From: an uncultured Lactobacillus sp.
GTDB taxonomy: Bacteria; Bacillota; Bacilli; Lactobacillales; Lactobacillaceae
Length of the DNA stretch: 34,896 nt
Assembly: GCF_902491705.1 (NCBI RefSeq)
Contig: NZ_CABUIW010000018.1
Location: 1-34,896, forward strand
Direction: 5' to 3'
Positions 15,570-23,827 of this stretch are shown here, in pieces. A program made the translations under genes and the position numbers. How positions within the stretch are numbered: the first letter of the stretch is position 1; each line of letters begins with the position of its first letter. Under the pieces are notes generated by a model. The model was not told the DNA's origin and made no database searches. It saw nothing but the letters and a program-made list of their open reading frames with translations.

Positions 15570-15619
15570 TTGACAAAATTGTATTATCATATTACTGTAT
15601 TAATTGAATAATACAGTAA
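15570..15619 (+). promoter_or_regulatory. Promoter with perfect palindromic operator for the BceAB-like exporter
   Basis: TTGACA at 15570-15575 and TACTGT at 15593-15598 are 17 bp apart. A perfect 11-bp inverted repeat, TTACTGTATTA at 15592-15602 and TAATACAGTAA at 15609-15619 with a 6-bp spacer, covers the -10 and the transcription start. A dimeric repressor is the simplest reading; GntR/YtrA-like or PadR-like proteins are candidates. No such gene is adjacent. Confidence 0.75.
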
Positions 15620-15648
15620 AACAAAAACAGAGAAATGAGGTTTTGAAA

Positions 15649-16398
15649 ATGAATGAAATTCTTGTGGTGGACAATATCACCAAGACTTATGGGAAAAAAG
15701 GCGAAAAACAATATCAAGCTTTAAAGGGCGTTAACTTCAAAGTTAATTCAGGCGAATTTGTCGCAATCATGGGTGCTTCAGGCTCTGGTAAAACAACTTT
15801 GTTAAACATTCTTTCAACGCTTGATAAGCCAACTACTGGCCAAGTTTTTATCAATAATAAAGACATCAGCAATTTAAACGCTAACCAAATGGCTGATTTT
15901 CGTAGTAAAGAAATTGGTTTTATCTTCCAAGATTTCAACTTGCTAGATAATTTAACCAACCGTGAAAATATTGCTTTGCCACTTAGCTTGCGTGGACTTT
16001 CAGTTAATCGAATTAATCCACTTGTGGATAAAATTGCTGAAAAATTGGGTATCAAGGAAATTTTGAGCAAGTACCCAGCAGAAATTTCTGGTGGTCAAAA
16101 GCAACGTGTTGCATCGGCTCGTGCTTTGGTTCATGAACCGGCAATTTTGTTAGCCGATGAACCAACTGGTGCGCTTGATTCTAAGAGTGCTAGGGAACTT
16201 TTAAACACAATGGAAAACTTGAATAAGCGTGACGGCGTTACAACTTTGATGGTTACGCACGATCCATTTTCAGCAAGTTTTGCCAACCGTATTTTATTTA
16301 TCAAAGACGGTAAGATCGGCGAACAAATGGAAAAGCAAGATAAAAGTAGAACTGAATTTTACCACGAATTAATTGCTCACTTAGGAACCGAAGAATAG
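15649..16398 (+). CDS. ABC transporter ATPase, BceA/MacB type
   Basis: The protein has 249 residues from ATG 15649, chosen because GAGG lies 8 bases before it; an earlier TTG at 15604 lies inside the palindromic operator. Walker A is GASGSGKT at 42-49, the signature is SGGQKQR near 145, and Walker B is ILLADEP near 165-171. The subfamily (MacB/LolD/BceA) powers FtsX-fold permeases that move antimicrobial peptides or lipid-like substrates, or sense them. It is co-transcribed with the permease 12 bp downstream. In many Firmicutes such pairs sit beside a two-component system; here control appears to be by the upstream operator. Confidence 0.9.
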   Translation: MNEILVVDNITKTYGKKGEKQYQALKGVNFKVNSGEFVAIMGASGSGKTTLLNILSTLDKPTTGQVFINNKDISNLNANQMADFRSKEIGFIFQDFNLLDNLTNRENIALPLSLRGLSVNRINPLVDKIAEKLGIKEILSKYPAEISGGQKQRVASARALVHEPAILLADEPTGALDSKSARELLNTMENLNKRDGVTTLMVTHDPFSASFANRILFIKDGKIGEQMEKQDKSRTEFYHELIAHLGTEE

Positions 16399-16410
16399 GA
16401 GGTGAGAACC

Positions 16411-18204
16411 ATGATTTGGAAACTATCCTTAACTGGGATTAAAAGCCGCTTGAAAGACTACACGGTCTTGTTTTCAGGACTTGTTGTAGCCAGCATGATT
16501 TTTTACATGTTCTTGTCTTTGGCAATCAATCCCGGCTTTATGAGTCACAACGTTAATGCGCCATCAAATTATTTAAGCTTTATTTTTGGCTTTGGTATCG
16601 TACTTTTAGCTATCATTACGTTTGTTTACTTGGTTTATGCCAATTCGTTTTTGCTAAGCATGCGCCAGCACGACTACGGCATGTTCATGATGCTAGGAGC
16701 AAAAAGTACTAGAATCGGGTTATTGATTTTCTGTGAAACTTTGTTAACTGGACTTATTGCAACAGTATTTGGTATCGTGATCGGCTTTGACTTAACCGCA
16801 ATTATTTCTAAATTATTGATTGCTAGCCTTGGACTTAAAATTACGCACTTCCAAGTAATTTTGCCAGCCGCAATCCTTTGGACGCTCGTCTTCTTCATTG
16901 CTATTTTCTTCTTAGCAGCTTTAAGAAACGTGCACAAACTGGTCCGCAGTAAAGTGATTGACCTGCTTCACGAAAGTCAAAAGCCAATTAAGATCAGTCG
17001 CAGAAACTGGTTAAGAGTAATCGAAGCAATTTTAGGATTAGCATTTTTAGCAGCAGGCTACTACATTATGGGGATGCCAGCTAGTGCTATCTTCTTCATC
17101 ATTCCAGCCGCTTTGGTTACTATCGTTGCCGGTTCATACTTCACTTTTGACTCATTATTCACTCTCATCATCAATTTATTACTTAAGAAAAAGAATTACG
17201 CATACCGCGGTATTAGAATGTTTACTTTAGGACAATTAAAGTTCAGAATCCGCGACTACACACGTATTCTTTCAGTCATCTCACTACTTTTCGCTTTAGC
17301 ACTTGGTGCTATCACTGTTGGTCTTAACTTCAACTCATTAAAAGAACAGGCCATCAAGAGCACCTACTATGATGCTGCTATTTTCAAGCAGAATGCTGAA
17401 ACTAAGAATTTAGTAGCTAAATTAGACCTTAAGAGTAAGTCAACTTACCATTATGTAGAAAATAAAAAAGAGCTTTACTTTGATAAAAATGACTTCAAGA
17501 AGGCTCCATTTAAAGATATTCAATTTAAAGAAAACGGCAATAACTTCCCTACTTACAAGCCAATCACTTACACAGTTGATGATTTAAATAAGTACGCTAG
17601 TGCGGCATTAGGTTATCAAGTTAATGCTCAAAATAGAAAGATTAATTTTGTCTCAAATGAAAAATTAAATTCTGTTCAAGGACAAAAGAAACATATTACT
17701 TTAATCACTGTTAAGGACTTCAATAAAGATTATTCAACCTTGATGAAGATCGAAGAAGCGCAAGTAAAGGCAGCTCCTGAAATGGCGGAAACATTGCAAT
17801 CAACGAAGCCATTCTCATATCAAATGATGCTCGGCTTTGTCAGCGGTTTTGAATTCATGGGTTTTTTCCTCGGAATTGCCTTCCTGACCATGCTCGCTTC
17901 CACATTGATGTTCAAAGTCTTAAGCGGCGCCGCCAGCGACAAGATGCGCTACGAAATGCTCTATAAGATTGGTACTAGAAGAAAAGTACTTAAGAAATCA
18001 ATTAGAAATGAAATTGGTGTATTGTTCTTGCTTCCCGGGATTCTTGGCGTGATCGACGTATTATTTGGACTTCGATTATTCACAGCCCTTTTACCACATC
18101 CATACATGGGCTTCTGGATTCCATTCTTAATCTTCATTGTGCTGTACTTCATTTACTATGCAGTAACAGTTAAGCTGTATGAAAACATCGTTTTGAAAAA
18201 ATAG
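16411..18204 (+). CDS. FtsX-like ABC permease, BceB type
   Basis: The protein has 597 residues from ATG 16411, which follows AGGAGGTGA; a GTG at 16402 lies within that ribosome site. About ten hydrophobic spans are visible: the first near 17-40, four to six more up to about 300, and three after about 485. A hydrophilic domain at about 305-480 (rich in Lys, Asn and Asp) is the extracellular sensor domain typical of BceB. With the upstream ATPase it forms a membrane complex for antimicrobial-peptide resistance or related export. The ligand is unknown. A terminator follows at once. Confidence 0.85.
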   Translation: MIWKLSLTGIKSRLKDYTVLFSGLVVASMIFYMFLSLAINPGFMSHNVNAPSNYLSFIFGFGIVLLAIITFVYLVYANSFLLSMRQHDYGMFMMLGAKSTRIGLLIFCETLLTGLIATVFGIVIGFDLTAIISKLLIASLGLKITHFQVILPAAILWTLVFFIAIFFLAALRNVHKLVRSKVIDLLHESQKPIKISRRNWLRVIEAILGLAFLAAGYYIMGMPASAIFFIIPAALVTIVAGSYFTFDSLFTLIINLLLKKKNYAYRGIRMFTLGQLKFRIRDYTRILSVISLLFALALGAITVGLNFNSLKEQAIKSTYYDAAIFKQNAETKNLVAKLDLKSKSTYHYVENKKELYFDKNDFKKAPFKDIQFKENGNNFPTYKPITYTVDDLNKYASAALGYQVNAQNRKINFVSNEKLNSVQGQKKHITLITVKDFNKDYSTLMKIEEAQVKAAPEMAETLQSTKPFSYQMMLGFVSGFEFMGFFLGIAFLTMLASTLMFKVLSGAASDKMRYEMLYKIGTRRKVLKKSIRNEIGVLFLLPGILGVIDVLFGLRLFTALLPHPYMGFWIPFLIFIVLYFIYYAVTVKLYENIVLKK

Positions 18205-18210
18205 ATATGA

Positions 18211-18246
18211 AAAAAAGAGTTTTCCAATTTGGAAAGCTCTTTTTCT
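18211..18246. terminator. Bidirectional terminator between exporter and phosphatase genes
   Basis: AAAGAG-T-TTTCCA and TGGAAA-G-CTCTTT form the stem; T or A runs flank both sides. Confidence 0.85.
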
Positions 18247-18251
18247 TTATC

Positions 18252-18902
18252 CTATAAATGCATCTTGTTCCAAGAAGGGATCTTGATTTCGCCCTTGTCA
18301 CTCATGGTCATAATGGTGATTGATGCGTTCTTTGGACCTGGTACAAGAGGGATGTTATCGCCGTAGCGGTACCACAAGCTGCGGATAGTGAAGCCGTGGG
18401 TTACTAAAAGGATATTTTCAGCTCCATCAAGCTCGCTGATCAACTTAAAGCCTTTATCAAGACGGTTCCAGTATTCTTCCGCATTTTCTGCATCGTGGTA
18501 TGGGTCAGCATCTTTGATCCAGTCCTTAATTGTATCAATGCTTTCGTGAGCAAACAATTCTTGTCTAGTAGCGTAGCCGTGACTGCCACCGATCATGCGC
18601 CAAGCCATTTCAGAGTCTAAGCCTTCGAAGTAGCCGTAGAATTGTTCTCTGAAAAATGGACTAGCAAGGTGTTGCAATTCGTCCTTGTTGACGTTGTGCT
18701 TCATAATGATTTCGCAGGTATCGCTAGCTCTCTTTAAGTCACTTGATAAAGCAATATCAAATGGGACATCCTTTAAAGCTTCGCCAGCTTTTTCAGCACC
18801 TTCAATTCCTGGTTCAGTTAAGGGAGTATCACACCAGCCTTGCATCTTGTTGTAGCGGTTAATATAAGTTTGCCCATGTCGAACAACGTAAATTCTTTTC
18901 AT
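18252..18902 (-). CDS. Histidine phosphatase family protein (phosphoglycerate-mutase-like)
   Basis: The protein has 216 residues. The catalytic motif VVRHGQT gives Arg8-His9, and the second catalytic His lies in LLVTHGFTIRSLW near residue 170. These residues place it in the branch-1 histidine phosphatases, cytoplasmic enzymes that act on small phosphorylated metabolites or carry out mutase reactions. The length and the EFYGYFEGLDSEMAWRM-like insert are typical of the broad-specificity members in lactobacilli, not of the glycolytic mutase. GGAG lies before the ATG at 18900-18902. Substrate unknown. Confidence 0.85.
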   Translation of the reverse strand: MKRIYVVRHGQTYINRYNKMQGWCDTPLTEPGIEGAEKAGEALKDVPFDIALSSDLKRASDTCEIIMKHNVNKDELQHLASPFFREQFYGYFEGLDSEMAWRMIGGSHGYATRQELFAHESIDTIKDWIKDADPYHDAENAEEYWNRLDKGFKLISELDGAENILLVTHGFTIRSLWYRYGDNIPLVPGPKNASITIMTMSDKGEIKIPSWNKMHL

Positions 18903-18916
18903 TTCTTTCTCCTTAC

Positions 18917-18954
18917 TAAAAAACTCACCTTTATTTTATTGAAAAAAGGTGAGT
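18917..18954 (-). terminator. Terminator of the metzincin gene
   Basis: ACTCACCTTT at 18923-18932 and AAAGGTGAGT at 18945-18954 form a 10-bp stem; T6 follows on the minus strand. Confidence 0.8.
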
Positions 18955-18962
18955 AATTAAAG

Positions 18963-19646
18963 CTAATTATTTTCGTGATAAAGTTTTTTAACATTTCTGA
19001 TATCTTGAGGCTGGATCGTATAAATCGAACCTTTAGGATACATGACTGAAACAGAATTAGTGTGAGGCAAGCCAATCGCGTGACCTAATTCGTGTTCAGC
19101 GGTGTTGACGATACGATTATTGCTGTAGCCATACCATTCGTTTTCTAAGTAGTAGCGGTTCAAGTGAACAGTAGCTTTTAACAAATGTCCCGTTGAAGGG
19201 TTGTAAGTTGTCTCCGTTTCACCAGCTGCGCCAGTGTCGCTATCGTCAACTACACTAATCACAATTTGAGCACGGCTTTTTTCATCAACTTGATGGAAGG
19301 TAAAAGCCCCTGTTCTGTTCCAAGCGTTCATCGCGTCAATTGAGGCTGAACGAAGTGGAGCATTGTTTTTAATATCCACATAAACATTTGCCTCAGGGGA
19401 TGACCAAACGCTAGTGTTAGAAGATTTATCATTTTCAGTTTTATTAGTATCAGTTTTAGTATTTTGATTATCTTTAGGTGCAGTTGCTGTTCCCGTTGTA
19501 AGCAGCTGATTGATGCGGTAGCTAAGTGTAGATAGCGAATCATTGGTAGCTGCTTGGAATTGAGTATTAATTTTATAATTCAAAATCCCAAAAGCGAGAA
19601 GAGCAAGCAATAAAATATTGCGAATAACTCTAAAAAAATTTTTCAT
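18963..19646 (-). CDS. Matrixin-type zinc metalloprotease, exported or membrane-anchored
   Basis: The protein has 227 residues. A hydrophobic span at about 9-24 (NILLLALLAFGILNY) serves as signal or anchor. A Thr/Lys/Asn-rich linker (about 50-80) leads to the catalytic domain. HELGHAIGLPH at 185-195 is the full zinc motif HExxHxxGxxH, and VMYP at 201-204 is the Met-turn of metzincins. All catalytic features are intact. It is a paralogue in type of the protease at 4763-5476. The natural substrate is unknown; wall or secreted proteins are likely. The gene is divergent from helD and shares its upstream region. Confidence 0.85.
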   Translation of the reverse strand: MKNFFRVIRNILLLALLAFGILNYKINTQFQAATNDSLSTLSYRINQLLTTGTATAPKDNQNTKTDTNKTENDKSSNTSVWSSPEANVYVDIKNNAPLRSASIDAMNAWNRTGAFTFHQVDEKSRAQIVISVVDDSDTGAAGETETTYNPSTGHLLKATVHLNRYYLENEWYGYSNNRIVNTAEHELGHAIGLPHTNSVSVMYPKGSIYTIQPQDIRNVKKLYHENN

Positions 19647-19747
19647 GGTGTTTCACTCCAATGGTGAAATTATAAGCTTAAAAGATTAAAAGATTAATTT
19701 TTCATCTAATTTTGCTTACATTTTGTTTGCGAGTCTGAAAATTTCTA

Positions 19748-19761
19748 TGAAAGCGCTAATC
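19748..19761. promoter_or_regulatory. cre-like site between the metzincin gene and helD
   Basis: TGAAAGCGCTAATC agrees with TGWAANCGNTNWCA at 12 of 14 positions. It lies just upstream of an extended -10 (TGATAAAAT) for helD. Confidence 0.35.
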
Positions 19762-19804
19762 ATGATAAAATAGTATGCGAGTTTTTTAAAGAAAAGGTGA
19801 TTAG

Positions 19805-22111
19805 ATGGCTACAGCCAAAACTGAAAATAATGAAAAAGAACTTGAACAAAAGCACCTTGATAACATTATGGGACAAATCAAGGAGCGTGAAAAATCTTTA
19901 AAGAAATCCATCAAATCAGCTGAAGGTGAAGCAAGAGAACTTAATTCACACTTTTTTGACGATGTAAAATTGGATTTCGATGGCTATTCCACCTCAATGG
20001 AAACGGCGCTTTCAATCCACCAACAACAGCAACTATTAAGCGAGCGTGAACATGCTTGGCAACATTCAGCTAAGCAACTCGACACAGTTGAACGTTTAGA
20101 GAAGCGTCCTTATTTTGCTCGAGTAGATTTTAAAGAACAAGGCGAAAATAAGCCTGAAACAATTTATATTGGCCTTGGTTCATTTGCCGATAAAGACGAT
20201 CACTTCTTAATTTATGATTGGCGTGCACCTATTTCTTCAATTTATTACGATGGAAAGTTAGGTAAGGTATCTTACAACTCACCAGAAGGCGAGATCACTG
20301 TCGATATGACGAAGAAGCGTCAATTCATGATTGAAGACGGTAAGATCGTCAACATGTTTGACACTAATGAATCAATTGGTGACCAAATGCTTTTGGAAGT
20401 TTTATCTGAAAAATCCAGTACTCAGATGAAATCAATCGTAACGACGATTCAACGTGAACAAAACAAGATCATTAGAAATACTAGTGCTGACTTGTTGTTT
20501 GTCCAAGGTGCAGCTGGTTCTGGTAAAACAAGTGCGATTTTGCAAAGAATTGCCTTCTTGCTATATCGCTACCGCGGCAACCTTACTTCAAGCGACGTAA
20601 TTATGTTTAGTCCTAACCAATTGTTTAACGACTACATCAAGAACGTTTTGCCTGAAATGGGTGAACAAAACATGGTCCAAATGACTTACTGGCAATTTGT
20701 TGCACGTCGTCTTCCTGGAATGAACGTTGAAAACTTGTTTAAGCAATTTGAAGATCAAAGTGCCGACACCAATATCAGTAAGTTCAAGGACTCAGTTAAC
20801 TTCTTCAATTTATTGACGCGTTATGCTAAGCACTTGAATAAGCGCGGTGTGATCTTTAAGAATATTTACTTCCGTGACAAGAAGAAGCCATATTTTGATA
20901 AAGATAAGATCAAAGAAATCTACTACTCATTTAATTCAAACTACAATTTGGCTAACCGTATCGACGCTACACGCGAAGAATTGATTAAGATGCTTAACCG
21001 CAAGATTACGCCTGAAACTAAGAAAGCGTGGGTAGCTCACACCATTGAAGGGATGAGTCAAGAAGAGTTAAACGACTTGTATGATCGTCCTGATCAAGAA
21101 TTCGAATCTGAAGCAAAAGAAGAGGCATTTTTGGGCAGAAAGATTGTGTTGAAAGCCTTAAAAGGCGTACATAAGCGCATCTTGCACAACCACTTCCTTA
21201 ACATGCGTGCTCAATACCTTAGCTTCTTGCGTGCTGTGCCTAAGATGACTGATTTAAGCAAGTGGGACATCAGTGAAGACGAATGGATGAAGCATGTTGA
21301 AGGAGTAAAAGACAACTTCAAAAAGCATGACATTGCCATGAGCGATGTTTCCGCATATCTATATCTTTACGACTTAGTTACTGGCCGTAGAACTGATTTT
21401 GAAATGCGTTATGCTTTTATTGATGAAATTCAAGACTACACTCCATTCCAATTGGCATATCTTAAGTACAACTTCCCACGTGCTAAGTTCACCATGTTGG
21501 GCGATTTAAACCAAGCTATCTTTACTAAGGACGAAAGCCGTAGCTTGTTAAAGCAAATTTCTGGCTTGTTTGATCCAGAAAAGACTGACGTAGTACAACT
21601 TACTAAGTCATATCGTTCAACCAAGGAATTAACTGACTTCACCAAGCAAATTTTGCGTCAGGGTGAAAAGATTGAAGCCTTTAACAGAAAAGGTCCAAAG
21701 CCAGTTATCTGGGGCAGAAAGACAGATGAAGAAGCCGTTAGCGTTTTGAGCAACGTTTTGCGTGATAACGAAAAACGTAAGATGACGACAGCGATCATCA
21801 CCAAGGATTTAGCTGGAGCAAAATTTGTTCACAAGATGTTAACTGACCGCGGTGAAAAATCAACGCTAATTGCGACTGCTAACCAGCGTTTGGTTGATGG
21901 TACTTTAGTCATTCCATCATATTTAGCTAAGGGGCTAGAATTTGATGCCGTAATTATGTGGGGTGCATCAAAGAAGAATTACCACAAGTTAGACGAAACC
22001 CAATTAGTTTACACAATTACTTCACGTGCTATGTATAAGCTCGACATCATCTATACTGGTGAAAAGAGCCCACTTCTTGATGTAGATAAGAGCACTTATG
22101 AAGAAAAATAA
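19805..22111 (+). CDS. helD: HelD-like RNA polymerase recycling ATPase (UvrD-type helicase fold)
   Basis: The protein has 768 residues. An N-terminal charged coiled-coil arm (about 5-60, 75-100) precedes an ATPase core. Walker A is GAAGSGKTSA at about 235-244, Walker B is FIDEIQDYTP near 537-546, and later helicase motifs appear as QLTKSYRST and GDLNQAIF. A large insert separates the motifs. HelD releases stalled RNA polymerase from DNA using ATP. The length matches Firmicute HelD (about 750-780). It is monocistronic; the stop codon TAA directly precedes the promoter of the T-box transcript. Confidence 0.88.
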   Translation: MATAKTENNEKELEQKHLDNIMGQIKEREKSLKKSIKSAEGEARELNSHFFDDVKLDFDGYSTSMETALSIHQQQQLLSEREHAWQHSAKQLDTVERLEKRPYFARVDFKEQGENKPETIYIGLGSFADKDDHFLIYDWRAPISSIYYDGKLGKVSYNSPEGEITVDMTKKRQFMIEDGKIVNMFDTNESIGDQMLLEVLSEKSSTQMKSIVTTIQREQNKIIRNTSADLLFVQGAAGSGKTSAILQRIAFLLYRYRGNLTSSDVIMFSPNQLFNDYIKNVLPEMGEQNMVQMTYWQFVARRLPGMNVENLFKQFEDQSADTNISKFKDSVNFFNLLTRYAKHLNKRGVIFKNIYFRDKKKPYFDKDKIKEIYYSFNSNYNLANRIDATREELIKMLNRKITPETKKAWVAHTIEGMSQEELNDLYDRPDQEFESEAKEEAFLGRKIVLKALKGVHKRILHNHFLNMRAQYLSFLRAVPKMTDLSKWDISEDEWMKHVEGVKDNFKKHDIAMSDVSAYLYLYDLVTGRRTDFEMRYAFIDEIQDYTPFQLAYLKYNFPRAKFTMLGDLNQAIFTKDESRSLLKQISGLFDPEKTDVVQLTKSYRSTKELTDFTKQILRQGEKIEAFNRKGPKPVIWGRKTDEEAVSVLSNVLRDNEKRKMTTAIITKDLAGAKFVHKMLTDRGEKSTLIATANQRLVDGTLVIPSYLAKGLEFDAVIMWGASKKNYHKLDETQLVYTITSRAMYKLDIIYTGEKSPLLDVDKSTYEEK

Positions 22112-22140
22112 TTGACAAAAGTATTTTTATCATTTAAGAT
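22112..22140 (+). promoter_or_regulatory. Promoter of the T-box-controlled transporter operon
   Basis: TTGACA at 22112-22117 and TAAGAT at 22135-22140, spaced by 17 bp. It begins one base after the helD stop codon. Confidence 0.7.
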
Positions 22141-22160
22141 TTAAAACAACATTAAAAACA

Positions 22161-22415
22161 ACTTAGAACAGAAGCAGTAATACCTGTCGCAGTAATAGAG
22201 AGTTTCGGATGGTGGAAATGAAACATGCGCTGGTATGAAGTCACATCTGCGAGTTGATTTTCTGAATTGAGTAGGAAGACCCGGGGTTAGCCCGTTACAG
22301 CTAAAGGTTGATTATTAAACTTATTGAGGCAAGTTACGTGAGTAATTTGTGAACATGAGGTGGAACCGCGATTTTATTCGCCCTCGTAGCCATTTGGCTA
22401 TGAGGGCTTTTTCTT
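22161..22415 (+). ncRNA. Complete T-box riboswitch (first copy)
   Basis: All landmarks are present. Stem I base: ACTTAG-AA-CAGAA (from 22161) pairs with TTCTG-AA-TTGAGT (about 22259-22271). The AGTA of the specifier loop is at 22176-22179; helix ATACC (22180-22184) pairs with GGTAT (22232-22236). AGAGAG (22197-22202) and GGTGGAA mark the distal loops. GAA (22237-22239) is followed by GTC (22240-22242), the expected specifier position. CCCGTTACAGC follows in the linker. The T-box motif GAGGTGGAACCGCG lies at 22357-22370. The competing terminator GCCCTCGTAGCC/GGCTATGAGGGC is at 22380-22407 with a T run. Uncharged tRNA binding would let transcription continue into the amino-acid transporter genes. 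Confidence 0.92.
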
Positions 22416-22431
22416 TTTTAATAATCAACCT
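22305..22431. repeat. 15-bp perfect inverted repeat around the first T-box decision module
   Basis: AGGTTGATTATTAAA at 22305-22319 and its exact complement at 22417-22431 enclose the first antiterminator and terminator. Confidence 0.85.
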
Positions 22432-22521
22432 AGTGAGGCATTTTGCGTGAGCAAGTGCGAATATGAGGTGGAAACACGATACGTTCGTCCTCTTAGGGTC
22501 ATCCTAAGAGGGCGTTTTTTT
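22432..22521 (+). ncRNA. Second, partial T-box: antiterminator and terminator without Stem I
   Basis: A second copy of the T-box 3' half: TGAGGCATTTTGCGTGAG resembles the segment at 22325-22342 of the first copy, then GAGGTGGAAACACG matches the T-box motif. Antiterminator pairing GAGG/CCTC and ACG/CGT is kept. The terminator CCTCTTAGG (22489-22497) pairs with CCTAAGAGG (22503-22511) and T7 follows. There is no Stem I, specifier or linker between the two copies. Confidence 0.85.
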
Positions 22522-22542
22522 GTTAGAAAAATGGGTGAGAAT

Positions 22543-23190
22543 ATGTCGCTGAAATACATTACAGAAATATTGCCAGCATTATTAAGTGGGGCGCAAATGA
22601 CGCTTAGCATCTTCTTTTGGACTTTGCTTTTAGCTACGCCATTAGGAATTTTAGTTTCATTAGGTGAAATGAGTAAGATCAAGCCGCTCAAGTGGATCGT
22701 TAACTTTTATGTTTGGATCATGAGAGGGACTCCACTTCTTTTGCAACTGATTTTCGTCTTTTATGGCTTGCCAATTATTCATATTGTCTTTCCGCGTTAT
22801 CAAGCTGCGCTTTTTGCCTTTGTATTAAACTATGCGGCTTATTTTGCGGAAATCTTCAGAGGTGGCTTCCAATCAATCGATGAAGGTCAATTCGAAGCTG
22901 CAAAGGTACTTCGTTTGAATCGCTGGCAAACAATGACTAAGATCGTCATTCCCCAGGTGATTAAAATCGTGCTTCCATCAATTGGTAACGAAGTAATCAA
23001 CTTGGTTAAGGATTCATCTTTGGTTTACGTAATTGGCTTAGGCGATTTGCTTAGAGCAGGGAACGTAGCAATGGCCAGAGATGTAACCTTAGTACCATTA
23101 GTGCTTGTAGGTGTGATTTATCTACTCTTAATTAGTATTTGTGCCTTTGTTTTAAAGAAATTAGAAAAGCACTTCTCTTATTACAAATAG
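22543..23190 (+). CDS. Polar amino-acid ABC transporter permease
   Basis: The protein has 215 residues from ATG 22543. The frame extends upstream through the second T-box, which cannot be coding in that role; ATG 22531 is an alternative start with a poorer ribosome site. The protein begins MSLKYITEILPALLSGAQMT, the typical start of the HisM/GlnP family, and shows about five spans. The EAA coupling loop is visible as FEAAKVLRLNRWQTMTKIVIPQ near 125-146. It works as a homodimer with the ATPase encoded 13 bp downstream. T-box control shows that expression rises when a specific tRNA is uncharged. Confidence 0.88.
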   Translation: MSLKYITEILPALLSGAQMTLSIFFWTLLLATPLGILVSLGEMSKIKPLKWIVNFYVWIMRGTPLLLQLIFVFYGLPIIHIVFPRYQAALFAFVLNYAAYFAEIFRGGFQSIDEGQFEAAKVLRLNRWQTMTKIVIPQVIKIVLPSIGNEVINLVKDSSLVYVIGLGDLLRAGNVAMARDVTLVPLVLVGVIYLLLISICAFVLKKLEKHFSYYK

Positions 23191-23203
23191 ACAGGTGAGA
23201 TAA

Positions 23204-23824
23204 ATGTTAGAAGTAAAAAATTTATGCAAGGAATTCAATAATCGTCCAATTTTAAAAGATATTTCCTTCACCTTAAAAGACGGCGAAATCATGACAATCG
23301 TTGGTCCATCTGGTGCTGGTAAAACGACGCTTTTAAGAATCATCGCGGGACTTGAAACAAAGGACAGCGGTGAAATCTTAATTGATGGCAAGCCATATGA
23401 TTCAGGTAAAGTTGGTGTTGTTTTCCAAGACTTTAACCTATTTCCTAACTTGAACGTTTTACAAAATATAACGCTGGCACCAACGGCTGTGCTTAAAGAA
23501 TCTAAAGAAGAAGCAGATAAAAACGCACAAGAGTTGTTGAACAAGCTGCAAATGCAGGGCAGAGAAAAGCAATACCCATATGAATTATCAGGTGGACAAA
23601 AGCAGCGTGTCGCAATTGCTCGTGCGTTAGCTATGAAGCCAAGAATTCTGTGCTATGACGAACCAACTTCTGCACTAGATCCTAATTTACGTAAAGAAGT
23701 TGAAAAGATGATTTTGAACTTGAAGAAATCAGGTTTAACGCAACTAATTATCACTCACGATTTAACTTTTGCAGAGAATGTGGCAGATCAAATGCTTAAG
23801 GTAGAACCATTAAGTGAGGCGTAG
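23204..23824 (+). CDS. Polar amino-acid ABC transporter ATPase
   Basis: The protein has 206 residues, shorter than the usual 240 or so, with the C-terminal end trimmed. Walker A is GPSGAGKT at 34-41, the signature LSGGQKQR at 128-135, Walker B RILCYDEP at 147-154, and the switch His is in IITHDL. It energises amino-acid uptake together with the upstream permease and the downstream binding lipoprotein. AGGTGAG lies before the ATG. It sits in the middle of the T-box operon with gaps of 13 and 3 bp to its neighbours. Confidence 0.9.
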   Translation: MLEVKNLCKEFNNRPILKDISFTLKDGEIMTIVGPSGAGKTTLLRIIAGLETKDSGEILIDGKPYDSGKVGVVFQDFNLFPNLNVLQNITLAPTAVLKESKEEADKNAQELLNKLQMQGREKQYPYELSGGQKQRVAIARALAMKPRILCYDEPTSALDPNLRKEVEKMILNLKKSGLTQLIITHDLTFAENVADQMLKVEPLSEA

Positions 23825-23827
23825 TTT

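Noticed and set aside
15604..15648. Earlier TTG start for the ABC ATPase
   Set aside because: It lies inside the palindromic operator and lacks a ribosome site; ATG 15649 has both good spacing and the normal family N-terminus.
22447..22542. N-terminal extension of the amino-acid permease through the second T-box
   Set aside because: The extension encodes the T-box motif and terminator hairpin; family members begin near MSLKYITE.
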